Of a stretch of DNA of 48,665 nt, positions 40,825-48,665 are shown in pieces. Position 1 is the first letter of the stretch. The number at the start of each line of letters is the position of its first letter. The stretch is from the NCBI RefSeq assembly GCF_900155545.1, contig NZ_LT732526.1:894856-943520 (forward strand), read 5' to 3'. The notes beneath the pieces were generated by a model. It saw nothing but the letters and a program-made list of their open reading frames with translations, was not told where the DNA came from and did no database searches. This DNA is from Clostridium sp. Marseille-P2415 (GTDB lineage: Bacteria > Bacillota > Clostridia > Lachnospirales > Lachnospiraceae). The translations under genes were made by a program, and so were the position numbers.

Positions 40825-43464
40825 GTGAAGAACTACGGTGTGAATGAACTGAGGAGAATGTTCCTTGAATTTTTTGAGAGTAAGGGACATCTGGCTATGA
40901 AAAGCTTCTCCCTGGTTCCGCATAATGATAACAGCTTGTTGTTGATCAATTCCGGTATGGCTCCCCTTAAGCCATATTTTACAGGCCAGGAGATTCCGCC
41001 GAAAAGAAGAGTGACCACCTGCCAGAAGTGTATCCGGACAGGAGATATTGAGAACGTAGGCAAGACAGCACGCCACGGTACCTTCTTTGAGATGCTCGGG
41101 AATTTTTCCTTTGGGGATTATTTTAAGAATGAAGCCATTCACTGGTCATGGGAATTTTTGACCGAGGTGATCGGACTGGATCCGGACAGGCTGTATCCAT
41201 CCGTATATCTGGAAGATGATGAGGCCTTCGGCATCTGGAATAAGGAAATCGGCATTGCTCCGGAGCGTATTTTCCGTTTTGGAAAGGAAGATAATTTCTG
41301 GGAGCACGGCGCAGGTCCATGCGGACCCTGTTCTGAGATTTACTATGACCGCGGAGAAAAGTACGGCTGCGGCAAGCCGGGCTGTACCGTTGGCTGCGAA
41401 TGCGACCGCTATATGGAAGTATGGAATAACGTATTCACACAGTTCGAGAACGACGGCCATGGCAGCTATGAAGAATTAAAGCAGAAAAATATTGATACCG
41501 GCATGGGATTAGAGCGTCTGGCCGTAGTGGTTCAGGATGTGGATTCCATCTTTGATGTGGATACCATAAAAGCTCTTTTAAACCGCGTTGCAGAGCTGGC
41601 CCATACGGAATATAAAAAGAACTCCGATGTAGATGTTTCCCTTCGCCTGATCACAGACCATGTCCGTTCCTGTACCTTTATGATATCAGACGGCATTATG
41701 CCGTCAAATGAGGGACGTGGCTATGTCCTTCGCCGACTCTTAAGAAGGGCTGCCCGCCATGGAAGGCTTCTTGGCATTGAAGGCAAGTTCCTGGCTGAGC
41801 TTTCTAAAACCGTCATTGAGCTGTCAAGGGATGGGTATCCGGAACTGGAAGAAAAGAAAGCCATGATCTTAAAGGTTCTGGCCCAGGAAGAAGACAAGTT
41901 CAATAAAACCATTGACCAGGGCCTTTCTATTTTAAATGATCTGGAAGAGGAAATGGTGAAAAAGAAGGAAACCATTCTTTCCGGTGAGAATGCATTTAAA
42001 TTATATGATACCTATGGGTTCCCTCTTGATCTGACTCTCGAGATTCTGGAAGAGAAGAATTTCAGTGTGGATGAAGAAGGCTTTCAGGCTGCCATGCAGA
42101 AGCAGCGGGAAACCGCAAGAAATGCCAGAAAGACAACCAATTACATGGGTGCGGATGTGACTGTCTATCAGTCCATTGATCCGGCTATTACAACGGAATT
42201 CGTGGGCTATGATAAGCTGACTTATGATTCCAGAATTACTGCCCTTACCACAGAGACTGATCTGGTTGAGGCGCTGACTGACGGAGAGAACGGAACTATC
42301 ATAACGGAACAGACGGTCTTTTACGGCACCATGGGCGGCCAGCAGGGAGACATTGGTTATATCGTAAGCGATAAGGGTGAATTCAAAGTAGAAGATACCA
42401 TCCATCTGCAGGGAGGAAAAATCGGCCATGTGGGAAAGATGGTTAAGGGAATGCTGCAGACCGGAGATACGGTCACATTAAAGGTATGTGAGAATACCCG
42501 TCAGAATACAGGGAAAAACCACAGTGCAACCCACCTTCTTCAGAAAGCCTTAAGAACGGTGCTTGGCAGTCATGTGGAGCAGGCCGGTTCCTTTGTAGAC
42601 GGAGACAGGCTGCGTTTCGACTTTACCCATTTTTCAGCATTGACGGCTGATGAGATTACCCAGGTGGAAAATCTTGTTAATGAGAAAATAAAGGAATCTC
42701 TTCCTGTAAAAACGGAAATCATGTCCTTAGAGGAAGCAAAAAAATCCGGTGCTATGGCACTGTTTGGTGAAAAGTACGGGAATACCGTCCGTGTTGTAAC
42801 CATGGGGGATTTCTCCACGGAACTCTGCGGAGGTACTCATATCTCCAATACCGGAGTGATAGGCTCCTTCAAGATTCTGTCCGAGACAGGTATTGCAGCC
42901 GGAGTCCGCAGAATAGAAGCTTTAACCGGAGACGGTCTGATGCATTACTATCAGGAGACGGAAAAGCAGCTTCATGAAGCGGCAAGAGCGGCTAAGACAG
43001 TTCCTTCTTCCTTAACGTCAAAGATTGAGTCCCTTTTGGAGGAGATTAAAGCGCTGCATTCTGAGAATGAGAAGTTAAAGAGCAAACTGGCCAATGATTC
43101 TCTCGGCGATGTAATGGACCAGGTGAAAGAAGTAAATGGTGTCAAGGTCCTTACTGCAAAGGTTAAGGATGTTGATATGAACGGACTTCGCAATCTGGGC
43201 GACCAGCTGAAGGATAAATTAGGGGATGGTGTGATCGTAATTGCCTCCATCCAGGAGGGAAAAGTGAACCTGATGGCTGCCGTTACGGACGAAGCCCAGA
43301 AGAAGGGAGCTCACGCAGGAAACTTGATCAAAGCAATTGCTTCCCTTGTCGGAGGAGGCGGCGGCGGACGCCCGAATATGGCTTCAGCCGGCGGTAAAAA
43401 CCCGGCCGGTGTTGATGCATGCCTTCTGAAAGTTACGGAAGTTGTAGCGGAGCAATTAAAATAA
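40825..43464 (+). CDS. alaS: Alanyl-tRNA synthetase (879 aa)
   Basis: Charges tRNA-Ala (G3-U70 identity) and edits Ser/Gly mischarging. Seen: N-terminal class II catalytic domain (RRMFLEFFESKGH, GTFFEMLGNFSFGDYFK, GAGPCGPCSEIYYDRG), a tRNA-recognition domain, the editing domain with H566, H570 (HSATH), C668 and H672 (CGGTH), and the C-terminal C-Ala domain with a coiled coil (about 690-770) and GGGGGGRPNMASAGGKNP. Full length. The start is GTG 40825, with CGGAGGAC upstream. No T-box can fit in the 18-base gap, and none is seen before the small gene. Confidence 0.98.
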   Translation: MKNYGVNELRRMFLEFFESKGHLAMKSFSLVPHNDNSLLLINSGMAPLKPYFTGQEIPPKRRVTTCQKCIRTGDIENVGKTARHGTFFEMLGNFSFGDYFKNEAIHWSWEFLTEVIGLDPDRLYPSVYLEDDEAFGIWNKEIGIAPERIFRFGKEDNFWEHGAGPCGPCSEIYYDRGEKYGCGKPGCTVGCECDRYMEVWNNVFTQFENDGHGSYEELKQKNIDTGMGLERLAVVVQDVDSIFDVDTIKALLNRVAELAHTEYKKNSDVDVSLRLITDHVRSCTFMISDGIMPSNEGRGYVLRRLLRRAARHGRLLGIEGKFLAELSKTVIELSRDGYPELEEKKAMILKVLAQEEDKFNKTIDQGLSILNDLEEEMVKKKETILSGENAFKLYDTYGFPLDLTLEILEEKNFSVDEEGFQAAMQKQRETARNARKTTNYMGADVTVYQSIDPAITTEFVGYDKLTYDSRITALTTETDLVEALTDGENGTIITEQTVFYGTMGGQQGDIGYIVSDKGEFKVEDTIHLQGGKIGHVGKMVKGMLQTGDTVTLKVCENTRQNTGKNHSATHLLQKALRTVLGSHVEQAGSFVDGDRLRFDFTHFSALTADEITQVENLVNEKIKESLPVKTEIMSLEEAKKSGAMALFGEKYGNTVRVVTMGDFSTELCGGTHISNTGVIGSFKILSETGIAAGVRRIEALTGDGLMHYYQETEKQLHEAARAAKTVPSSLTSKIESLLEEIKALHSENEKLKSKLANDSLGDVMDQVKEVNGVKVLTAKVKDVDMNGLRNLGDQLKDKLGDGVIVIASIQEGKVNLMAAVTDEAQKKGAHAGNLIKAIASLVGGGGGGRPNMASAGGKNPAGVDACLLKVTEVVAEQLK

Positions 43465-43501
43465 TGAGCCGGTCAGTTAAGAAAAATAATGAAAGTTTTT
43501 C

Positions 43502-43529
43502 TTGACGTATGGCAAAATTATGCTATAAT
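43502..43529 (+). promoter_or_regulatory. Strong promoter of rpsU
   Basis: TTGACG (43502-43507), 16 bp, TATAAT (43524-43529), with TGC directly before it as an extended -10. An A/T-only inverted repeat (AAGAAAAA / TTTTTCTT, 43479-43503) overlaps the -35 edge. Confidence 0.85.
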
Positions 43530-43605
43530 CATATCAGTGCTATAAAATACCCAAACAGTTGTATTATGCACAAGTACACAACTGGAGGGAGGTTAGGTGT
43601 GAGCT

Positions 43606-43782
43606 ATGTCAAATGTTATCGTTAAAGACAACGAGAGCTTAGATAGCGCTTTACGCAGATTCAAAAGAAACTGTGCAAAAGCAGGTATCCAGCAGGAAAT
43701 TCGTAAGAGAGAACATTACGAAAAGCCAAGCGTAAGACGTAAGAAAAAGTCTGAAGCTGCAAGAAAACGTAAATATAACTAA
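43606..43782 (+). CDS. rpsU: Ribosomal protein bS21 (58 aa)
   Basis: Small basic 30S protein near the anti-Shine-Dalgarno end of 16S rRNA. Translation from ATG 43606 gives [20 protein letters not shown], then [20 protein letters not shown], and a Lys/Arg-rich tail [13 protein letters not shown], the complete bS21 pattern. GGAGGGAGG stands upstream; a GTG at 43599 is out of frame. Own strong promoter and own terminator, so probably a single-gene unit. Confidence 0.97.
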   Translation: MSNVIVKDNESLDSALRRFKRNCAKAGIQQEIRKREHYEKPSVRRKKKSEAARKRKYN

Positions 43783-43797
43783 TTGTTAAAGATGGAT

Positions 43798-43832
43798 CCC
43801 TGGTCCTGCTCCGGCATGACCAGGGGTTTTTT
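43798..43832 (+). terminator. Terminator of rpsU
   Basis: Stem CCCTGGTC / GACCAGGG with a 12-nt loop, followed by GTTTTTT. Confidence 0.88.
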
Positions 43833-43850
43833 CGGCTTTTTAAGGCAGTA

Positions 43851-43879
43851 GAATTTTCCAAATCTTAATTGCATATAGT
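43851..43879 (+). promoter_or_regulatory. Putative sigma-E promoter of the yqfC operon
   Basis: GAATTTT (43851-43857), 14 bp, CATATAGT (43872-43879), 33 bases before yqfC. The -10 octamer is identical to that before spoIVA. yqfC-yqfD are sigma-E genes in Bacillus. Confidence 0.65.
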
Positions 43880-43912
43880 ATAAAGGAATAGAAAGGGAAA
43901 GGCAGAAAAGAT

Positions 43913-44179
43913 ATGTTGGAGGAATCAAAAACAAAAGCAGCTTCCGCCTTAAAACTCCCGAAAGATGTGGTTCTCGGAGAGGTGCTTGTATCTTTTCTGG
44001 GACGCCATAGCGTTGTAATAGAAAATTACCGGAGCATTATTCTGTACACAGACAGTTCGATCAAGCTTCAGGCAAAAAACTGCCGGGTGACCATCGGCGG
44101 AAGCCGCCTGATGATCGAGTATTACACCAATGAAGAGATGAAAATCAACGGTTATATTAAATCCCTGGAATTTGAATGA
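43913..44179 (+). CDS. yqfC: YqfC, sporulation protein (88 aa)
   Basis: Small YabP/YqfC-family protein expressed in the mother cell during sporulation. Seen: LPKDVVLGEVLVSFLGRHSV, then VIENYRSIILYTDSSIKLQA and CRVTIGGSRLMIEYYTNEEM, a beta-rich pattern found in the family. It is followed by yqfD, its usual partner; the stop overlaps an upstream in-frame start of yqfD (44172) but the likely yqfD start is 25 bases later. The molecular role is not known. Confidence 0.94.
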   Translation: MLEESKTKAASALKLPKDVVLGEVLVSFLGRHSVVIENYRSIILYTDSSIKLQAKNCRVTIGGSRLMIEYYTNEEMKINGYIKSLEFE

Positions 44180-44204
44180 AAAGGGAAGCTGGAGGTGTAA
44201 TAAA

Positions 44205-45449
44205 GTGCTTGCATGGCTGAATCATCATTTATTCGGTTATCTTTTCGTAGAAATGACCGGTTTTTCGCCGGAACGTTTTTTTAATATGTGCAGCGTTCAT
44301 GAAATAGAATTGTGGAAGGTCATAAATACAGGCCATTCTTACCGCTTTTTCATGTCTGTGCAGGGCTTCCGTAAAATAAAGCCTCTTGTCCGTAAATCGA
44401 AGGTCAGACTTAGGATTTTGAAAAAGTTTGGACTTCCTTTTTTTTTATATCGGAACAAGAGACGAAAACTGTATGCTGCAGGGGTCGTAAGCTTTTTTTT
44501 AATTCTTTATTCCCTTTCTCTTTTTATTTGGGACATTGAATTTGATGGGAACCGGATGTATACATACGAAACGCTTCTCAAATACTGTGAATCAGAAGAA
44601 ATTCGTTATGGCATGAGAAAATCAAAGATTGACTGCGATGTCTTAGAAGAGTCTCTTCGTACGGAATTTCCGGAAATCACCTGGGTATCGGCGAGGGTAT
44701 CGGGAACGCGCCTTTTGGTTAAGATAAAAGAAAATGAAGTGTTGTCGGAGATACCTGCAAAGGATGAATCTCCCTGTGATATCGTAGCGGAAAAAGACGG
44801 GGTGATCACTTCCATGATTGTGCGCAGCGGTGTGCCGAATGCAGCCGTAGGGGATCAGGTGGAGAAAGGACAGGTGCTGGTCAGCGGTACATTACCCATC
44901 ATCGGCGACAGCGAAGAGCTGGTCAATACCCATTACGTCCGGTCCGATGCAGATATCATAGCCAGGACCGAGTATCATTTTACAAGGCAGATGCCGCTTT
45001 ACCGGAAAATCGATGTGGAAACCGGAAAGGTGAGAAAAGGACAATACTTAAAGGCTTTTCGGTATTCCTTCCTGCTCATGCGCCCAAGGCCGGAAGGAAC
45101 TTCATGGAAACTCACCATGGAAGAGGAGCAGCTTCATTTATTCCAGAATTTTTACCTGCCTGTTTATATCGGGAGAATAACGGGAAAAGAATATGTTTCC
45201 TATGAACGCCCTTATACAGAAGAAGAGAAAAAACAGTTAGCCGAAACGATGAACCAAGGCTTCAAAAAAAAATTATTGGAAAAAGGGGTACAAATTCTGG
45301 AAAATCATGTTAAAATACTAGATAATGAATCTTTATGCCAAATTGCCATAGATTTCGTGGCCGAGGAGCCTGTGGGCAGGCCGGAAGCGCTAGAGATACA
45401 AAGAACAGAGGAACCGGAGGAGACGAACAATTTAAATGAGCGTAATTGA
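44205..45449 (+). CDS. yqfD: YqfD, sporulation membrane protein (414 aa)
   Basis: Sporulation protein of the YqfD family. Seen: N-terminal FGYLFVEMTGFSPERFFNMC, one membrane segment (about residues 88-110, AAGVVSFFLILYSLSLFIW), then a large soluble part with IEFDGNRMYTYETLLKY, TWVSARVSGTRLLVKIKEN and VAEKDGVITSMIVRSG, which looks like a POTRA/FtsQ-like module outside the membrane. I choose GTG 44205, with GGAGGTG seven bases upstream; the longer frame from 44172 overlaps yqfC and lacks a site. Its end overlaps phoH by 14 nt. Confidence 0.92.
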   Translation: MLAWLNHHLFGYLFVEMTGFSPERFFNMCSVHEIELWKVINTGHSYRFFMSVQGFRKIKPLVRKSKVRLRILKKFGLPFFLYRNKRRKLYAAGVVSFFLILYSLSLFIWDIEFDGNRMYTYETLLKYCESEEIRYGMRKSKIDCDVLEESLRTEFPEITWVSARVSGTRLLVKIKENEVLSEIPAKDESPCDIVAEKDGVITSMIVRSGVPNAAVGDQVEKGQVLVSGTLPIIGDSEELVNTHYVRSDADIIARTEYHFTRQMPLYRKIDVETGKVRKGQYLKAFRYSFLLMRPRPEGTSWKLTMEEEQLHLFQNFYLPVYIGRITGKEYVSYERPYTEEEKKQLAETMNQGFKKKLLEKGVQILENHVKILDNESLCQIAIDFVAEEPVGRPEALEIQRTEEPEETNNLNERN

Positions 45450-46452
45450 GACAATCATAGATATCCCAGTTGAACACGAAAAGAACGTATGCGGGCAGTT
45501 TGACAGCTACTTGAAGAAGATAGAACGAACCCTGCATGTTACCATGATCGGACGGGATGGCGCCCTTAAGATCATAGGACCGGAACAGATGGTCCAGAAA
45601 GCAAAAAGCGTATTCAATAACCTGATTGAACTTTCCAGACGGGGAAATGCCATTACAGAACAAAATGTGGATTATGCCCTTTCTCTGTCATTTTCAAATA
45701 GCGACAGTCAGATTTTAGAAATCGATAAGGATATTATCTGCAGAACCATTAACGGAAAACCGGTGAAACCAAAGACTCTTGGCCAAAAGCAGTATGTGGA
45801 TCAGATCCGGAAGAGGATGATCGTATTCGGCATCGGGCCCGCCGGAACCGGTAAGACTTATCTGGCCATGGCTATGGCGATCCAGGCATTTAAAAACGGA
45901 GAAGTGAACCGGATCATCCTGACGAGGCCGGCCATAGAGGCAGGAGAGAAACTGGGTTTCCTGCCCGGAGATCTGCAAAGTAAAATTGATCCGTATTTAA
46001 GACCTTTATACGATGCGCTCTATCAGATCATGGGAGCGGAGAGCTATCTTCACAATGCGGAAAAGGGATTGATCGAGGTGGCTCCTCTGGCCTATATGAG
46101 GGGCCGGACTCTGGATAATGCCTATATCATTCTGGATGAAGCCCAGAATACAACTCCTGCCCAGATGAAGATGTTCCTTACGAGAATCGGCTTCGGGTCA
46201 AAGGTTATCATTACCGGTGACCAGACACAGAAGGATCTGCCTTCCGGAGCCGTATCCGGACTGGACATGGCCATACGGGTATTAAAGAGAGTTGACGACA
46301 TCAGCTTCTGTTACTTAACGAGCAGCGACGTGGTCCGTCATCCTCTGGTGCAGAAAATTGTACAAGCCTACGATGATTATGAGTCGAAAAAAAAGACCGG
46401 CGAGCGGAAGACAAAAACCATCGGTGGCAGAAAGGCGCGCAATGACGATTAA
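45436..46452 (+). CDS. PhoH-family ATPase (PhoL type, 338 aa)
   Basis: Cytoplasmic P-loop ATPase often encoded beside ybeY and linked to RNA processing. Seen: a KH-like N-terminal part (about 1-85), VDQIRKRMIVFGIGPAGTGKT with Walker A at 134-141, ILTRPAIEAGEKLGFLPGDL, APLAYMRGRTLDNAYIILDE (Walker B), and VIITGDQTQKDLP. The C-terminus is basic (KKKTGERKTKT). It overlaps yqfD (14 nt) and ybeY (11 nt), so it is probably translated from the sporulation transcript and may need another promoter during growth; none was found. Confidence 0.95.
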   Translation: MSVIETIIDIPVEHEKNVCGQFDSYLKKIERTLHVTMIGRDGALKIIGPEQMVQKAKSVFNNLIELSRRGNAITEQNVDYALSLSFSNSDSQILEIDKDIICRTINGKPVKPKTLGQKQYVDQIRKRMIVFGIGPAGTGKTYLAMAMAIQAFKNGEVNRIILTRPAIEAGEKLGFLPGDLQSKIDPYLRPLYDALYQIMGAESYLHNAEKGLIEVAPLAYMRGRTLDNAYIILDEAQNTTPAQMKMFLTRIGFGSKVIITGDQTQKDLPSGAVSGLDMAIRVLKRVDDISFCYLTSSDVVRHPLVQKIVQAYDDYESKKKTGERKTKTIGGRKARNDD

Positions 46453-46939
46453 TATTGAATATGAGGCGGAAAAAAAGCTGGATATCCCATATGAGGATAT
46501 TATAACAAGCGTGGTGGAAGAATCTCTGGTCTATGAGGACTGTCCTTATGAGTCGGAGGTCAACGTGCTGCTTACGGATGATGATTCGATCCGGCAGATC
46601 AATAAGGAATACCGGAATATTGACAGCCCCACGGATGTTCTGTCCTTCCCCATGATCAACTATGAAAAGCCCTCGGATTTTGACCGTTTGGAAGAGATGG
46701 CAAATGATTCTTTTAATCCGGAAACAGGGGAGCTTTTGCTTGGAGATATCGTTATATCAGTAGATAAGGTGGAGGAACAGGCGGAAAAATATGGGCATTC
46801 TCAAACAAGAGAACTGGCGTTTCTGGCAGCTCACAGTATGCTCCATCTGTGCGGCTATGATCACATGGAAGACGGGGAACGTGTGATCATGGAGAAGAAG
46901 CAGGAAGAAATCTTAAGCCGGGGGGGATACATGAGATGA
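46442..46939 (+). CDS. ybeY: YbeY, endoribonuclease / rRNA maturation factor (165 aa)
   Basis: Metal-dependent RNase involved in 16S rRNA 3' end maturation and ribosome quality control. Seen: TDDDSIRQINKEYRNIDSPT, DVLSFPM, LLGDIVISVDKV, and the zinc motif HSMLHLCGYDH with H131, H135 and H141. Start ATG 46442 overlaps the phoH end; the frame extends further back but within phoH. Its TGA overlaps the next ATG by four bases. Confidence 0.96.
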   Translation: MTINIEYEAEKKLDIPYEDIITSVVEESLVYEDCPYESEVNVLLTDDDSIRQINKEYRNIDSPTDVLSFPMINYEKPSDFDRLEEMANDSFNPETGELLLGDIVISVDKVEEQAEKYGHSQTRELAFLAAHSMLHLCGYDHMEDGERVIMEKKQEEILSRGGYMR

Positions 46940-48090
46940 TAAAAAAGGTATGGTTTTGGTTCGTTGGTATCATGCTGTCTGCCGTATTTTTATTTGGATG
47001 CGGCAAAAAATACGAAGAAGCGTCGGTAATAGAACGGCTGGCGGGAGCCACGGAGCCTTCGGAGACAAAAGAGATCAGGATTTACAGCAGTACAGATGCG
47101 GACGATGCTCCGGATGAAAATTCCGGTGATTACTATACCTTTGAAGAGCGCACCGAAAAAGACGGAAAGATACGCAGCTTCCTGACCGGGGAAATGGTGG
47201 ATGCTGCCATCGGAAACCGGAGGCCGGTTGCGGTTATGATGAGCAATGATAAAGCAGCGCTTCCCCAATACGGAATCAACCGGGCCGGAGTGGTCTATGA
47301 GGCACCGGTCGAAGGGGGAATGAACCGCTATATGGCGATTATAGAGGATTACGATGATCTGGACCGGATAGGCTCTGTCCGGAGCTGCCGTACTTATTAT
47401 ACATATTTTGCCCGTGAGTTTGATGCGGTCTATGCCCATTTCGGGCAGAGCACCTTTGCTAAGCCTTATCTGTCGAATGTAGACCATATCAACGGGCTGG
47501 AGGCCATAGGCGATCTGGCATATTTTCGTTCCAAGGACCGGAAATCCCCTCATAACGCTTACACGAGCGGGGACCGCTTAAAGCAGTCAATCCTTAAACT
47601 GGGCTTTTCAAAGGACTACGATCCTTCTTACCGCGGACACTACCGTTTTGCAAGGACAGGCCATGAGGTGAACTTAAAGGGAGCTTCCGGTGTTAAGGAT
47701 GCCTATAAAGTCTATCCGGGTTATGTGCTCAACAAGCCCTGGTTTGAGTATCATGAGGATGACGGCCTTTATTACCGGTACCAGTATGGGGAGCCCCATA
47801 AGGGAGATGAAGGGCAGATCAAAGTAAAAAATATTATCCTGCAGTACTGTCCCACAGCCCATTATGCCACCACAGAATATTTAAATATCAACGTGCAGGA
47901 TGATTCATATGGCTGTTACGTCACGGAAGGCCGGGCCATTCCCATAAAATGGACCAAGGAAGGGGAATTCGGCCCAACACATTATTACGACATGGAGAAT
48001 AATGAGATTATCCTGAACCAGGGGAAAACCTGGGTTTGCATTATTTCCGCACAGGATTCTCCCAATGTAGAATTTTATGGAAAACACTAG
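46936..48090 (+). CDS. DUF3048 (YerB-like) lipoprotein (384 aa)
   Basis: Secreted lipid-anchored protein. Seen: signal peptide with lipobox-like LFGC (C22), an acidic linker (about 25-75), and the DUF3048 domain: NRRPVAVMMSNDKAALPQYG, VVYEAPVEGGMNRYMAI, IGSVRSCRTYYTYFAREFDA, YAHFGQST, SPHNAYTS, and a C-terminal half with TTEYLNINVQDDSYGCY. Bacillus YerB is the reference; function is unknown. It overlaps ybeY by four bases (ATGA) and the next gene by 14 bases. Confidence 0.92.
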   Translation: MIKKVWFWFVGIMLSAVFLFGCGKKYEEASVIERLAGATEPSETKEIRIYSSTDADDAPDENSGDYYTFEERTEKDGKIRSFLTGEMVDAAIGNRRPVAVMMSNDKAALPQYGINRAGVVYEAPVEGGMNRYMAIIEDYDDLDRIGSVRSCRTYYTYFAREFDAVYAHFGQSTFAKPYLSNVDHINGLEAIGDLAYFRSKDRKSPHNAYTSGDRLKQSILKLGFSKDYDPSYRGHYRFARTGHEVNLKGASGVKDAYKVYPGYVLNKPWFEYHEDDGLYYRYQYGEPHKGDEGQIKVKNIILQYCPTAHYATTEYLNINVQDDSYGCYVTEGRAIPIKWTKEGEFGPTHYYDMENNEIILNQGKTWVCIISAQDSPNVEFYGKH

Positions 48091-48665
48091 GTCAAGCAGA
48101 AAATCAACAAAAAAGGGTGCCTCAAATTTTCTCATTCAAGGTACCATTCTTGCGGCTGCAGGCATTATCGTCCGTGTGATCGGAATGTTTTACCGCATTC
48201 CGCTGGCGGATATTTTAGGGGATGAAGGAAACGGTTATTATAGTTCCGCGTTTTCCATCTACTCCATTCTGTTGATTGTATCATCCTACAGCCTGCCGAC
48301 GGCTGTATCCAAGATGATAGCAACCAGGCTGGCAAGAAAAGAATACCGCAATTCCGTCCGGGTATTAAAGGTTTCCCTGTTTTATGGAACAGCCGTTGGC
48401 GGCATTGGCGCAGCTGTACTCTGGTTTGGAGCCGATTTATTTGCAAACCAGTTTTTAAAGATGCCTTATACCAGCTATGCACTGAAAACACTGGCACCCA
48501 CCATTTGGGTGATTGCTTATCTTGGGGTATTCCGCGGTTATTTCCAGGGGCTCGGAACCATGCTTCCTACCGCCATATCCCAGATTTTTGAACAAATCGT
48601 CAATGCGGTCATCAGCATTTATGCTGCTTCCAGGCTTTTTGAGGCGGGGCTTCATTCCCATCTGG
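48077..48665 (+). CDS. MOP-superfamily flippase (SpoVB / polysaccharide exporter type), 3' end outside window
   Basis: The frame is open from ATG 48077 to the window end (196 codons). Seen: a short basic N-terminus (MENTRSSRKSTKKGASNF), then TILAAAGIIVRVIGMFYRIP, GDEGNGYYSSAFSIYSILL, SYSLPTAVSKMIATRLA, and FRGYFQGLGTMLPTAISQIF, the pattern of SpoVB/YkvU/MurJ-like lipid-linked oligosaccharide flippases. At least four membrane segments are visible. SpoVB acts in spore cortex synthesis; paralogues act in the cell wall or capsule, so the exact role is open. The start overlaps the previous gene by 14 nt with only a weak ribosome binding site. Confidence 0.85.
   Translation, partial: MENTRSSRKSTKKGASNFLIQGTILAAAGIIVRVIGMFYRIPLADILGDEGNGYYSSAFSIYSILLIVSSYSLPTAVSKMIATRLARKEYRNSVRVLKVSLFYGTAVGGIGAAVLWFGADLFANQFLKMPYTSYALKTLAPTIWVIAYLGVFRGYFQGLGTMLPTAISQIFEQIVNAVISIYAASRLFEAGLHSHL

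Noticed and set aside
40551-40825. T-box ahead of alaS
   Set aside because: The gap contains a small gene and only 18 bases before alaS; no T-box motif was found.
43479-43503. Terminator after alaS
   Set aside because: The only stem is A/T pairs and overlaps the rpsU promoter; it is too weak to call.
48165-48497. Minus-strand frame of 110 codons near the window end
   Set aside because: It is the shadow of the flippase gene, which has clear family motifs on the + strand.
1-48665. CRISPR array, tRNA, rRNA, prophage or insertion sequence
   Set aside because: No spaced direct repeats, no tRNA-like T-arm sequences, and no transposase or integrase motifs were found on either strand.

Overview
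The window looks like the chromosome of a spore-forming, low-to-mid GC member of the Clostridia, most likely Lachnospiraceae (Lacrimispora / Clostridium saccharolyticum-like). This rests on strong AGGAGG-type ribosome binding sites, sporulation genes (spoIVA, yqfC, yqfD), a lipoprotein style typical of that family (LTACGGS followed by a Ser/Thr/Ala/Glu linker), and gene orders shared with Bacillus and Clostridia. No tRNA, rRNA, CRISPR array, prophage or transposase was seen. All protein genes but one (a PRPP synthase-like gene at 24933-26111) lie on the + strand, so the region is strongly co-oriented.

Layout: (1) 1-12622 is a housekeeping run: murF (5' end missing), priA, def, fmt, yugP-like peptidase, rsmB, rlmN, prpC, prkC, rsgA, rpe, thiN. 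It covers replication restart, N-terminal formyl-Met handling, rRNA methylation, Ser/Thr signalling and ribosome assembly. (2) 12719-16898 is a more accessory stretch: an ECF transporter S component with a pyridoxal kinase, serS, and a two-gene glyoxalase / alpha-beta hydrolase unit. (3) 16980-24738 is the SRP and ribosome cluster: ylxM, ffh, rpsP, khpA, rimM, trmD, rplS, lepB, rbgA, rnhB, yraN, pgeF. (4) 24854-26111 holds a very long hairpin and the minus-strand PRPP synthase-like gene. (5) 26314-30672 is a DUF512 radical-SAM-like protein, der, plsY, gpsA. (6) 30809-35687 is a complete branched-chain amino acid ABC importer, livJHMGF. (7) 35919-40806 is spoIVA, a beta-CASP nuclease-like protein, rnhA, an LprI-like membrane protein and a 49-residue membrane protein. 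(8) 40825-48665 is alaS, rpsU, then an overlapping chain yqfC-yqfD-phoH-ybeY-DUF3048 lipoprotein-MOP flippase (cut by the window end).

The most unusual content is not a gene. A family of about 50-bp repeats sits between the stop codon of one gene and the start codon of the next. Each copy has two small hairpins (CCC-TTC-GGG type and GCCCA-loop-TGGGC type), and most copies end in a purine-rich ribosome binding site used by the downstream gene. Copies lie ahead of priA (tandem pair), yugP, rlmN (one and a half copies) and the pyridoxal kinase; another is embedded in frame in the N-terminus of rsmB. Base changes in the first stem are compensated between copies, which suggests a structured RNA element. 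A second, unrelated hairpin repeat occurs twice, ahead of rnhB and of pgeF. Two sporulation operons (spoIVA and yqfC) share an identical CATATAGT -10-like box with a matching upstream element, as expected for sigma-E promoters.

Functional assignments rest on motifs read by eye; no database search was run. Promoters and terminators are pattern calls.
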